A DNA stretch of 64,000 nt. Source: an uncultured Prevotella sp. (GTDB taxonomy: Bacteria; Bacteroidota; Bacteroidia; Bacteroidales; Bacteroidaceae). The stretch covers positions 62,001-126,000 of the forward strand of contig CAJOHJ010000001.1 of NCBI GenBank assembly GCA_905234265.1, in the 5' to 3' direction. Within the stretch, counting starts at the first letter, position 1, and every line of letters starts with the position of its first letter. Of this stretch, positions 1 to 8,056 are shown piece by piece. The position numbers and the translations under genes were made by a program. The notes below the pieces were generated by a model, which worked only from the letters and a program-made list of their open reading frames with translations, searched no databases and had not been told where the DNA came from.

Positions 1-988
1 GGTCTGGCAGGCCCATGGCATGGCCGAACTCGTGGACAAAGACGCCTATTCCGTTGACGTCGTTCTTGAACTGGGGATGGAACAGCTCTGCATTGATGCC
101 AAAGCGGCTGATGGTGATGCTGTCGTTGGCTTTCTTGTTGACGTTGCTTACCTTGGCCCACAGTGCATCAGAGGAACCGCCTTGGTTTTGACCGTAGCCG
201 GCAAAGATGGTATAGATTAGCTCTACCTTATGGTCGCCGTCATTGTCGTATTCGGCAAGCACTACATCATTCTTTATGGAGTCAAGAATCTCGCTGAGCA
301 GCTGGCTGACTTTCTCGCTGCTGCTGGCACCGGCACCATAGTAGGCCATATTCTCGGACATCGTAATCGGGCCTTTGACGTCGAACTGAGGCGTAAACGC
401 TCCGTGGCTGACCTTTGCGAAATACTGACGGATGCTGTTGATGTTCTTGGTGTTGTTGTTGCCGAGGTCGGCCTGCTGGTCGCCGTTGAGGAACTGGTCG
501 AAGGCCTGCAGTGGATTGTTGACACTGAAGGAAAGATCCTTGTACTGGACAAGCACAACCAATACGCGTGGGCTGCCCGTGTGCTGGAGGTATGTGCTGC
601 TTTCAGAGACGGCAGCTGCTGCGCGGCGCAGTGAGGCACCACGCTCGTGGAACAGTTTTAGGCGCGAAGACTGCTTCTTGATGAAGGCTGCCTCTGCGAG
701 AGTGCGCAGATGGACTTCGTGGGCCAGCAGATTGGTGGCTTTCAGATCGCCGTCGTCGGTGATGTCGGCAACGTAGTAGGCACCTTTGTCGAACTGTAGA
801 AGCACGCCGTCGGTAGTGGCTGTCCAGTGCTGGTGCTCGTCTCCGAAGGTTTCTACAAGCAATGTGGAACCGTCGGGCTGCGTAACCAGCATGGCACCTG
901 GCATGGCTGGAGCTGCCTTCATTGGCAGCAGTGCCACGACAAGTGCCATGATGGAAAACGCAAATCTGGTGAGATTTGTTAACTTCAT
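1..988 (-). CDS. M6-family secreted metalloprotease (3' end beyond the window)
   Basis: The reading frame starts at 988 and is still open at the window edge, giving 329 N-terminal residues. An N-terminal signal peptide (MKLTNLTRFAFSIMALVVA) is followed by a propeptide-like region. Near the edge lies HEFGHAMGLPD, the HExxHxxGxxD zinc site typical of M6 (immune inhibitor A-like) proteases; His, Glu, His and the third ligand Asp are all present. It is probably an exported or surface endopeptidase. Bacteroidales M6 proteins usually carry further domains and often a C-terminal secretion tail, which would lie outside. It follows the small exported protein at 1031-1486 by 42 bases and probably shares its promoter. 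The family call is firm; the substrate is unknown. Confidence 0.88.
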   Translation of the reverse strand, partial: MKLTNLTRFAFSIMALVVALLPMKAAPAMPGAMLVTQPDGSTLLVETFGDEHQHWTATTDGVLLQFDKGAYYVADITDDGDLKATNLLAHEVHLRTLAEAAFIKKQSSRLKLFHERGASLRRAAAAVSESSTYLQHTGSPRVLVVLVQYKDLSFSVNNPLQAFDQFLNGDQQADLGNNNTKNINSIRQYFAKVSHGAFTPQFDVKGPITMSENMAYYGAGASSSEKVSQLLSEILDSIKNDVVLAEYDNDGDHKVELIYTIFAGYGQNQGGSSDALWAKVSNVNKKANDSITISRFGINAELFHPQFKNDVNGIGVFVHEFGHAMGLPD

Positions 989-1030
989 TTTTTGATGGTC
1001 GATAATGCTGGCAATAGCTGTGGAAGCGAA

Positions 1031-1486
1031 TTACATGTCGGTGAGTTCTTCCTCTGCATCTTCCATTACCTCCATCATCTTCGTAAAGACATTGGTAAAT
1101 GCAGAGGCACTGGTGAGATACATCTCGGCATGCAGCATGAAGCTGCTCTCGTTGGGCATCAGCTTAATCATCTTGTACTTGTTGATTTCCTCTGCGCAGA
1201 GGTTGATCTTTGACTTGGTGAACTTCTCGCCATAGGTGAAGTATTTGGCAAGGGCAACATACATGGGAGACTCGTCCTTGTTGGAAACGATGACGAAGTA
1301 GACGTCGCCCTGACGCTTGAACTTGATGTCGCCGTCCTCGTCGATTGATGGCTGGTAGCCCTCGCTGCGCAGGTAGGACAATATACTGCTACGAAGATTC
1401 TGCTGGGCAGAACTCATTGATTTCTGTGCATAGATGTTTGTGCATAGCATCATGGCAATGGCCATAAGGAAATACTTGATTTTCAT
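1031..1486 (-). CDS. Small exported protein, YbjN/secretion-chaperone-like fold suspected
   Basis: This 151-residue protein begins with a clear signal peptide (MKIKYFLMAIAMMLCTNIYAQ). The remainder is an alpha/beta pattern: an N-terminal helix, two or three beta strands (around DGDIKFKRQGDVYFVIV) and C-terminal helices ending in an acidic tail. That order resembles YbjN or type III chaperone-like folds, but the resemblance is an impression without a diagnostic motif. It has its own TAnnTTTG promoter at 1580-1587, separating it from the kinase operon upstream, and is probably co-transcribed with the M6 protease. A role as protease partner or chaperone is possible from position only. Confidence 0.7.
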   Translation of the reverse strand: MKIKYFLMAIAMMLCTNIYAQKSMSSAQQNLRSSILSYLRSEGYQPSIDEDGDIKFKRQGDVYFVIVSNKDESPMYVALAKYFTYGEKFTKSKINLCAEEINKYKMIKLMPNESSFMLHAEMYLTSASAFTNVFTKMMEVMEDAEEELTDM

Positions 1487-1579
1487 AGTTGTGAAATTTT
1501 ATAGTTAATAAAGATGTTAATCACTAATACTGTTAGAAACAGAGTCTTGTTGTTTATGATATAAGCCTGATAGTTTTCG

Positions 1580-1587
1580 CAAAAGTA
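1580..1587 (-). promoter_or_regulatory. Bacteroidota-type promoter (-7 box TACTTTTG)
   Basis: TACTTTTG on the minus strand fits the TAnnTTTG -7 consensus. A TTGG at 1607-1610 lies 19 bases upstream, where the -33 TTTG is expected. It would drive the small exported protein (1486) and the M6 protease, with a leader of roughly 85-90 bases. Confidence 0.6.
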
Positions 1588-1643
1588 GTGAATTAACCTA
1601 AAACCGCCAAGTTTTTTGTTGTTTTTGTTCGGTTTTTAAGTTT

Positions 1644-2414
1644 TTAGGGGTTCACGGTCGTCGTGTTCATGGAATATGTGAACAACCGCTTGTTGGGTTC
1701 GCGACTCTTGTCTAACACCACCAGCTGGAACTTTATCTTCTGCTTGCCGCTCTCCGTGAGGTGCAGTTCGCTGTAGGGGACTTTTATTTCCACGACGTCG
1801 GTAGACGAGTCTGACTTCGGCGTGAACTCTGCCCAGCCGGCCACCTGGCCTCCGAGGGCAAACTTGCCGTTCCTGTCGGAAAGGCGAGTGCCGTTGCTGT
1901 CGTAGAAATAGGCTACTACTCGAATCTTTCTGTCTTTCATGCCGCTGGTAGACACATGGGCGTTGATTCTCATGCCGTCGCCGTCGCTGGTGCTTTGGTT
2001 GTGGGCAACAGCATGTGCCTCTACCTTTGCGGTTCCGGAAGAGGAATAGCTGGTAGACGACGAGGATGATTGGTTGCGCTGCTGGCTGGTCTGCGGAGTG
2101 ACTGTAGAACGGCTGCTGCCGCTGTTGCTGTTACTGCCGTTGTTGTTCCCCTGAGCCTGAGGACGCCCGGATGCAGGATCGTCGCCTCTGGCGCCTCCGA
2201 CTTTGTCCCTGCACTTCTTGATCCAGCTGTCAAGGTCGTTGGCCTTGGGCTTGTCGGGGCAGGATTTGGCTGCCGTGAAAGCCTTGATGGCCATTTGATA
2301 CTTCTTCTGGTTGTAGAGGGTTATGCCTCGTTGGCGTGTTCCGCTATAGCATGACTGTGCAACGGCTGCAACACACAATACCAGTGATAATAAGAGAAAA
2401 TATAGACGTTTCAT
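1644..2414 (-). CDS. Exported protein with TPR-like N-terminus and C-terminal beta-rich domain
   Basis: 256 residues. A signal peptide covers residues 1-20 (cut after AVAQ). Residues 24-72 form a helical hairpin of tetratricopeptide type (GITLYNQKKYQMAIKAF). Residues 75-125 are a Gly/Asn/Ser/Gln-rich linker. The C-terminal half (about 126-256) is beta-rich, with RVVAYFYDSNGTRL, GWAEFTPKSDS and KIKFQLVVLDK. It is the last gene of the kinase/FHA operon, starting 23 bases after the kinase at 2438-3955. The kinase's own periplasmic tail is also helical and repeat-like, so a contact outside the inner membrane is plausible, but that is inference. No known family was recognised. Confidence 0.72.
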   Translation of the reverse strand: MKRLYFLLLSLVLCVAAVAQSCYSGTRQRGITLYNQKKYQMAIKAFTAAKSCPDKPKANDLDSWIKKCRDKVGGARGDDPASGRPQAQGNNNGSNSNSGSSRSTVTPQTSQQRNQSSSSSTSYSSSGTAKVEAHAVAHNQSTSDGDGMRINAHVSTSGMKDRKIRVVAYFYDSNGTRLSDRNGKFALGGQVAGWAEFTPKSDSSTDVVEIKVPYSELHLTESGKQKIKFQLVVLDKSREPNKRLFTYSMNTTTVNP

Positions 2415-2437
2415 AAGCTGTCTGTAATTTGGAGTTG

Positions 2438-3955
2438 TTACTTTTTCTTTTTCTCTGACACTTTGTCAAATTCTGCCTGGACTTTTTCGTCGGGCCATAG
2501 CTGTAGCGACAGCTCGTAGAACGACGTGGCCTGGTCATAGTCTTCAAGCATTTCTGCCTGTGCATTGGCAGCCTCGGCCCATGCGGCAGCGGCTTCCTTG
2601 AGTTTGGCGTTCAGCGCGGTCTCTAACTGTGTGGCTGACGCATAATCCTTTGGCATCAGCGTGTAATAGGAGGCTTCCATGCCCTTTAGCTTTATCAGTG
2701 CCTCCTTTGCTTCAAGAAGGGCTGTGGTGTTGCTGTTGTCGCCGTCGGCAGTCTTCTTGGTGCATGTCTCTACGAGTTCCTTGTATTCTGGCAATGCTTC
2801 CTTGGCAGCCTGTATGTCAGGGTCTTCACGGGTTGCGTAAACTGCAAAGGCGATAGCGACGGCTACGATGACAGCTGCTATTATTGAGATGATTTTTGCA
2901 CTGCTCTTCTTCTTCTGAGGCTCTTGGGTCAGGCTGTCGGTGTTGCCCATGGCGGCGGCTGCAACAGGCTTCTGGCCCATTGGCTTCTGGGCTTCTGCGT
3001 TTAACTTGTCGGCAGCAGCGTTTAGCTCCTTTGCGGCAGCAGCCATCTGCTGTGTGGCCCTGGGGTCGAATGTCCGGCTCTTGGGAGCGGCAGTCTCTTT
3101 CTCCTGTTGGACCTTGGCATAGAAATTGTCGAAGTCGGCAAGCACTTCTGATGCCATCTCTGCCAGCTCGTGTGCTTTTATTCTGTTCCATGGCAGAGGC
3201 TCCAGACATTTGTGCATAGCCTCGTTGAGCGCTGACGACCAGCCGCTGCTGAGGTCGGCCATTTCGGCTCCGTTCTTAAGCATGATGCCTCCCTGGCCTG
3301 CAAAGGGCAGTTCGCCTTCGGCTAATTCGTAGAGCGATGCGCCAAGCGACCACACATCGCTGGCCAATATCGGCGCCGGGTTCTTGGAAAAACGCTCCGG
3401 ACCCATATATGCCACGGCTCCGGCCTTACCGGCCCTCTGCGACTGTGAGCGAAGTGTGCTTCTGACGCGCTTGGAAATTCCAAAGTCTGTAATAAGGAAT
3501 GTTCCGTTGCTGTCGACAAGAATGTTGTCGGGCTTGATGTCCTGATGAACTATAGGGTCTGGCTCGATATTGTGCAGGAAAGCAAGTCCAGAGCCGACAT
3601 CCCTTAGAAATCTCCATAGCGTCTTTTCGTCTTCTTTTGACGGATGCAGCGTTCCAACCAGTTTTCCGGCAGAACCCTTTTCGCAGAAACCCATTGTCAG
3701 CAGAGGACGGCTCTGCCATATTTCGTAGCTCTTGGTTGTCAGAAGGTTTTCATGGTTAAGGCCAGAGGCAATCTGGTATTCGCTAAGGAATTCGTCGCAT
3801 CCTTTCTTGTCAAGCGAAACATATATCTTGATAGCGATTATTTCGCCTGTTGTATGGTCGTTGGCCTCCCACACCTCGCCGAAACTGCCGCTGCCGATGT
3901 AGCGTTCCAAAAGATAGCGGCCATTGATTACAAGACCTTTGTTTAGTTCTTCCAT
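2438..3955 (-). CDS. Membrane-anchored eukaryote-like Ser/Thr protein kinase
   Basis: 505 residues. The kinase domain spans about residues 11-275: glycine loop GSGSFGEVW (21-29), ATP-binding Lys43, helix-C Glu59, catalytic loop HQDIKPDN (137-144) with Asp139, Lys141 and Asn144, and DFG at 157-159. The usual HRD Arg is Gln138, so the RD-type activation-loop contact is lost, although catalytic residues are intact. A linker leads to one membrane span (about 354-374). The remaining ~130 residues, expected in the periplasm, are helical with a TPR-like stretch (DYDQATSFYELSLQLWPDEKVQAE is in this part, near the end). The gene starts 15 bases after the PP2C phosphatase gene, which suggests a writer/eraser pair. 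Confidence 0.92.
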   Translation of the reverse strand: MEELNKGLVINGRYLLERYIGSGSFGEVWEANDHTTGEIIAIKIYVSLDKKGCDEFLSEYQIASGLNHENLLTTKSYEIWQSRPLLTMGFCEKGSAGKLVGTLHPSKEDEKTLWRFLRDVGSGLAFLHNIEPDPIVHQDIKPDNILVDSNGTFLITDFGISKRVRSTLRSQSQRAGKAGAVAYMGPERFSKNPAPILASDVWSLGASLYELAEGELPFAGQGGIMLKNGAEMADLSSGWSSALNEAMHKCLEPLPWNRIKAHELAEMASEVLADFDNFYAKVQQEKETAAPKSRTFDPRATQQMAAAAKELNAAADKLNAEAQKPMGQKPVAAAAMGNTDSLTQEPQKKKSSAKIISIIAAVIVAVAIAFAVYATREDPDIQAAKEALPEYKELVETCTKKTADGDNSNTTALLEAKEALIKLKGMEASYYTLMPKDYASATQLETALNAKLKEAAAAWAEAANAQAEMLEDYDQATSFYELSLQLWPDEKVQAEFDKVSEKKKK

Positions 3956-3970
3956 GTTGTATGTGTTATA

Positions 3971-5605
3971 TTATTTGTCTTTCTTTACTTCTTCAAGCTG
4001 AGGCTTCTGGCCTGCATTGCCGGCACTTGCAGCCCCACCGTTGGAACTCTCTGCAGTGCTGCCGCCTTTGTCGGAACTGCTTTCAGGCGTCTGGGAGCCG
4101 CTCTTGCTGCCCTTGCCGCTGCTTTCGGTGTTCTTTCCGTTTCCGTTAGACGAGCTTCCTCCCCTGTTGCCTGAGGGCGATGCAGAAGGAGTGTCTGAAG
4201 CAGGCTTCAGCCCATTGGCTCCTGGCGTTGCGTTTGTGCCTGTAGGCTCATTGCCCCTTCCTGCCTGCTGGCCGCCACCGGCAGCTGGCTGCTTGCTGCC
4301 GCCCAGAGCTGCACCGCTCACGATTTGCATTTTGCCTGCAGTCCTTATGTTATTGGCAATCTCGTCAAGCGTTACAAGGTCTGTCGCACTTTCAATGGCT
4401 GCTAAGTAGTATTTCCTTCTTTCTTCGTCGAAGTTGTATTTGCCGAGTTCCGTAATCAGCTCTGCACGCCGTGTAAGTACTTTGGGGTCGATATTCTTTG
4501 CAGCGCCTGTAACGGGATCGCTGTCTGCTTCGCCGTCTTTTACATTTTCGGTGTTGTTTGCAGTATTGTGGACGAACAGTTTCCATGTCAGTCCAGCAGT
4601 TACACCTATTATTAATAATAGTGCGGCAATGACGTACGTCAGTCCTTTCTTTCCCAGCTTGATGTTTACGATTCCGCTGTTGTTGATGTTGGTTGCTGCT
4701 TTTTCAGACTGTTCAGGATATGGTTCTGCACCAGCTACGATTTCGCATAGCACTGCGGTGACATTATCGTACCAGTCGGCCTTCTCAGCAGCCACCCACA
4801 GAGCCTCGCGGCATTCCTTCAGCGTGTTGCTGTTGTTGGCAATGATGTCCTCCAGCGTGTCGCCGGGTACCAGCTGTCCGTTGATGTACGTCTTCTTGTC
4901 GCGCAGCACTCCGCTCAGGCCATCGCTGCACAGCAGTATGATGTCGCCGTTGTAGACCTTGAACAAGCGGCTCTCAGGTACGGCTTTCTTGCCAGAGTCA
5001 CCAAGACTGTTGACAACAATGTTGCCTTGCGGATGGTCGAAGGCGTCATCGTAGGTTATGATGCCTTTATCCACCAGAGTCTGCACGTAAGAGTGGTCCT
5101 TCGACAGCGGTTCTATGCCGCCAGCCTTGTTATACCTGTATGCACGGCTGTCACCGCACCACGACAATGACAGGTCGCCGCCGACAATCCATGCCATTAT
5201 GATGGTGCTTCCCATTCCGCTCTGCTCCGGATTTTCCTTGGCAGACTGCTTTATGCGCCTGTCGGCCTCCACGATGGTAGCCTCCAGATATTTGCGCCTG
5301 CTGGCATGGCTCTTGGCCATTTCCGGAGTAATCTTTCCAGGTGCGAAAAAGTCGGTAACAGTGTCTATGGCGATTTTCGATGCCACCTCGCCGGCGTTCA
5401 TGCCACCCATTCCGTCAGCCACCACCATAAGGCAGCCGCAGTCCGACAAGGTGTCAATCTTGTCAGGGGTCATCTTTCCCGGTTGGTTGTCGCCGAGATT
5501 ATCGTCTACGTAGAAGTTGTCTTCGTTGCCGTTGCCAGGCACGCCCTCCACGTATTTTCCCGCCGGGTCAGTGTAGGCAACCATTCTGAATTTTATTTCC
5601 TTCAT
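3971..5605 (-). CDS. Membrane-anchored PP2C-family Ser/Thr phosphatase
   Basis: 544 residues. The PP2C domain (about 1-290) has the metal-binding motifs: NEDN (27-30), VADGMGG (62-68), GDSRAY (151-156), CSDGLSG (226-232) and YDNVTAV (279-285). One membrane span lies at about 322-344. The periplasmic part starts with a short helical module (about 365-425) and ends in ~120 residues rich in Gly, Ser, Asn, Ala and Pro, probably disordered. The start codon overlaps the preceding stop by four bases (ATGA), implying translational coupling. It is the likely eraser for phosphoproteins made by the two kinases of this operon. Confidence 0.93.
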   Translation of the reverse strand: MKEIKFRMVAYTDPAGKYVEGVPGNGNEDNFYVDDNLGDNQPGKMTPDKIDTLSDCGCLMVVADGMGGMNAGEVASKIAIDTVTDFFAPGKITPEMAKSHASRRKYLEATIVEADRRIKQSAKENPEQSGMGSTIIMAWIVGGDLSLSWCGDSRAYRYNKAGGIEPLSKDHSYVQTLVDKGIITYDDAFDHPQGNIVVNSLGDSGKKAVPESRLFKVYNGDIILLCSDGLSGVLRDKKTYINGQLVPGDTLEDIIANNSNTLKECREALWVAAEKADWYDNVTAVLCEIVAGAEPYPEQSEKAATNINNSGIVNIKLGKKGLTYVIAALLLIIGVTAGLTWKLFVHNTANNTENVKDGEADSDPVTGAAKNIDPKVLTRRAELITELGKYNFDEERRKYYLAAIESATDLVTLDEIANNIRTAGKMQIVSGAALGGSKQPAAGGGQQAGRGNEPTGTNATPGANGLKPASDTPSASPSGNRGGSSSNGNGKNTESSGKGSKSGSQTPESSSDKGGSTAESSNGGAASAGNAGQKPQLEEVKKDK

Positions 5606-6462
5606 TTATTCTTTTTTTTGCGTTTTTTGTCTTTTCCGTTAGTGGGTTCTTCTACAGTCGCAACCTCCTCAGTGTCGCTACTTTCGGCAATCTGTTCCAG
5701 TGTCAGCGGCGTCTGCCTGTCAGTGGGCTTTGTCTGCTGCTGTGACGGTGAGAAATCTCCCACAGGCATCATCTTCCATTGCCCTTCAACGTTTGCGATG
5801 ATGGCTGCCAGCTGAAACTGCAGCGTGCCAATGCCGCTCTGTGTGGGTATCAGGAATATTCCAGCGCGTGGCGTATAGCTGTTGTTGGGAATGGTCACCG
5901 TATTTGCAGATGCCACGCCGGAGAAGTCGGCGTCTTTTTTATAAATAATGTATTTCGGCGACTCGTCTTTCTGTTCCAGCAGCCATACCAGCCATCCCTT
6001 TACGTTGCCTTCAGCCTTTACGGGTGTCAGTCCCTGACCTCCGAATATGGAGCTGTCTGCTACGAAGTGCAGCAGTCCCTGCGAAGCGGTGACCGTCAGA
6101 CTGTCGATTACCTGTTCCTCTCCGTCGCTGATGATGCTCTTGTAGAGTACAGGGCGATGGCTTTCCTTGAACTGGATGAAGTTGTCGTCGTAGTTCCATG
6201 GCTGTGCTATCTGGTCAGGAACGACGAATCCGTCCGTCGTCTTCACGCCTACAGCTTTTGCAGTGCCGAATTCGTTGCGTCCTTTCAGACCGTAGAGCTT
6301 CATCGTGGCAGTGTCCTGCAGCCTGTATGACTGTGTGATGTCGAAGAAGCATCCCTCGATGGCGTCTTCCACGAACTGCTGGTCAGACGACTTTACGAAA
6401 ATCTGGGCAGTCATGCTTGCTGCAATCATCCAGAAGCCTGTCAGTATGAGAAGTTTTTTCAT
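5602..6462 (-). CDS. Exported protein of unknown function in the kinase/FHA operon
   Basis: 286 residues from the Met at 6462 (MKKLLILTGFWMIAASMTAQ, a good signal peptide). A longer frame from 6528 would overlap the upstream FHA-protease gene and put charged residues before the signal peptide, so the shorter start is preferred. The mature part is mostly beta strands and short helices without a motif I know; residues around FFDITQSYRLQ and WLVWLLEQKDES look like structured core. The C-terminus is hydrophilic and ends in a strongly basic run (DKKRKKKNK). It lies between the FHA-protease and phosphatase genes, so it may be a periplasmic partner or substrate of the circuit; that is inference. Confidence 0.72.
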   Translation of the reverse strand: MKKLLILTGFWMIAASMTAQIFVKSSDQQFVEDAIEGCFFDITQSYRLQDTATMKLYGLKGRNEFGTAKAVGVKTTDGFVVPDQIAQPWNYDDNFIQFKESHRPVLYKSIISDGEEQVIDSLTVTASQGLLHFVADSSIFGGQGLTPVKAEGNVKGWLVWLLEQKDESPKYIIYKKDADFSGVASANTVTIPNNSYTPRAGIFLIPTQSGIGTLQFQLAAIIANVEGQWKMMPVGDFSPSQQQTKPTDRQTPLTLEQIAESSDTEEVATVEEPTNGKDKKRKKKNK

Positions 6463-6517
6463 GAGTCTCTTAGTGCTGTTCCTTTTATTTTTCGTGCATG
6501 TCAGGCTGTCCTTGCCG

Positions 6518-8041
6518 TCAGTCGCCAATGACAGCTATAGGCACGAAGCGTCCCTTGGCGTAAGTTCCGCCGGAAACTATGGCCACCACTTCCCAGCTGT
6601 CGTTGTTTCTTACGAATATCGGGCCTCCTGAGTTGCCGCCTTCCGTGTTGTCGTTAGAGGCCATGATGGTTCCTCCGAGGTCTTTGCTCAATCCGTTCTG
6701 CGCACAGATGGCGTTCGACAGGATTGGGTTGCCGCGTCCAAGGCCATGCGGATAGCCTAGGATGTAAAGCTTAGTGCCTTGTTTCAGGTCTGTCGACAGG
6801 CTGCTGTTAGCCTTTAGGCCGTTAGAGCGTCCGTTCTCCACGTATGCAAAGTCGATAGTTCCCAGTGCGCCAGTGCGTATCTGAGTGCCGGCAGGTATCT
6901 CGCCGAGAACCTTTCCGCTGCCGTCTCTCACCAGGAAGGCTTCCTGCAGCGTCTGTATCTGGTCGTACTTGCCGACTTCGCTCACCTGGTCGCTGGTGAA
7001 TTGGAATGAGCCGCTCGGTGATGTGCAGCGGAACTTTATCTTTGCATTACCGCTCTGGAATGCAACGTTCAGCAGCAGTTCTCCATATGCCGAAGCCTCA
7101 TGGCCTTCAGCCACATGCACCACTCCGTTCCTCACCCGGTAATAGTTGGAATAGTATGGTGTGGTTACGTGTCGCGCGGTGACGAATTTGCCGTTGCTCA
7201 GCTGGAAACCCGTACCTGTCCATGCCAGTTCTTCAATTTCCTTGCCATTTATTACCGGCGTTGCCTCAATGAAGAATATGTGTGGGTGCAGTGCACTCAT
7301 GTCGAAGCCGCCGTCGTCGCCAGCGACAATCCTTTTGACTATTACTCGCGGCTTCAGCTTCTTCAGGCTGTCAATGAGTCCGCCCTGGTTGCTTATCATG
7401 CGCTGCTGCTCCGCAATCAGCTTGGAGTTCTTCGCATTCATTTCGTTGGCCTTTGCCAGTTCGGCAGCATTGTCCTTAATCTGCTCCTGCTGCTGGAATA
7501 TGACGTATCCTCCGGCGGCCACGCATACCAACAGCAGGCAGGCCAGTGCAGCAATGGCCGTCTTGTATGGTCTCAGCGCCTGATCGCGGAAGAGGCTCAG
7601 TCGGCGAGTAAGACCTATCGAGCCTACTGTGGCATTCTTGCCAGTAGGAACTATGAATCCCAGCTTCGGTCCGTTGGTAGACAGCTGTATCTCGTCGCCG
7701 TTCTGCAAATACCATTCGTTGGCCACTTTCTGTCCGTTGAGGAACGTAGGGTTAGTGGCCGACAGCTGCACCAGTTTCCAGTTGTCGCCGTCCTTGACGA
7801 TGGCTGCGTGCCTGCGGCTGACAGTGCTGAACGTCTCATCGAAGCGCACCTGACATTTTGACGAGCGTCCCAGCTCTATCTGGTCGACGATAATTTCCTG
7901 CGACTCACCAGCCTTGTGGTATTTCGATGTTACTTTGTGTTCCAGTATGTAGTAGCGCTTCCCGGAACCTAAGACAGACTGCATGCCTGCCCCGATAGAA
8001 CCTTTAAGTGTTCTTTTGTAGACTTGAGTTGGTTGTCCCAT
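6518..8041 (-). CDS. FHA domain - membrane span - trypsin-like serine protease
   Basis: 507 residues with an unusual architecture. An FHA phosphothreonine-binding domain lies at about 30-130, with GRS (59-61), SRRH (75-78) and the loop NPTFLNG (97-103). One membrane span follows (about 161-182), then a helical, coiled-coil-prone stalk (about 183-230). The C-terminal half is a trypsin/HtrA-like protease: His291 in TARHV, a probable Asp397 in TIDFAYV, and Ser471 in GGNSGGP. The expected topology puts FHA in the cytoplasm and the protease in the periplasm, so phosphorylation inside could control proteolysis outside. No PDZ domain is seen. The gene lies 15 bases after the kinase-FHA gene. Confidence 0.9.
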   Translation of the reverse strand: MGQPTQVYKRTLKGSIGAGMQSVLGSGKRYYILEHKVTSKYHKAGESQEIIVDQIELGRSSKCQVRFDETFSTVSRRHAAIVKDGDNWKLVQLSATNPTFLNGQKVANEWYLQNGDEIQLSTNGPKLGFIVPTGKNATVGSIGLTRRLSLFRDQALRPYKTAIAALACLLLVCVAAGGYVIFQQQEQIKDNAAELAKANEMNAKNSKLIAEQQRMISNQGGLIDSLKKLKPRVIVKRIVAGDDGGFDMSALHPHIFFIEATPVINGKEIEELAWTGTGFQLSNGKFVTARHVTTPYYSNYYRVRNGVVHVAEGHEASAYGELLLNVAFQSGNAKIKFRCTSPSGSFQFTSDQVSEVGKYDQIQTLQEAFLVRDGSGKVLGEIPAGTQIRTGALGTIDFAYVENGRSNGLKANSSLSTDLKQGTKLYILGYPHGLGRGNPILSNAICAQNGLSKDLGGTIMASNDNTEGGNSGGPIFVRNNDSWEVVAIVSGGTYAKGRFVPIAVIGD

Positions 8042-8056
8042 ATTGCTATATAGTTT

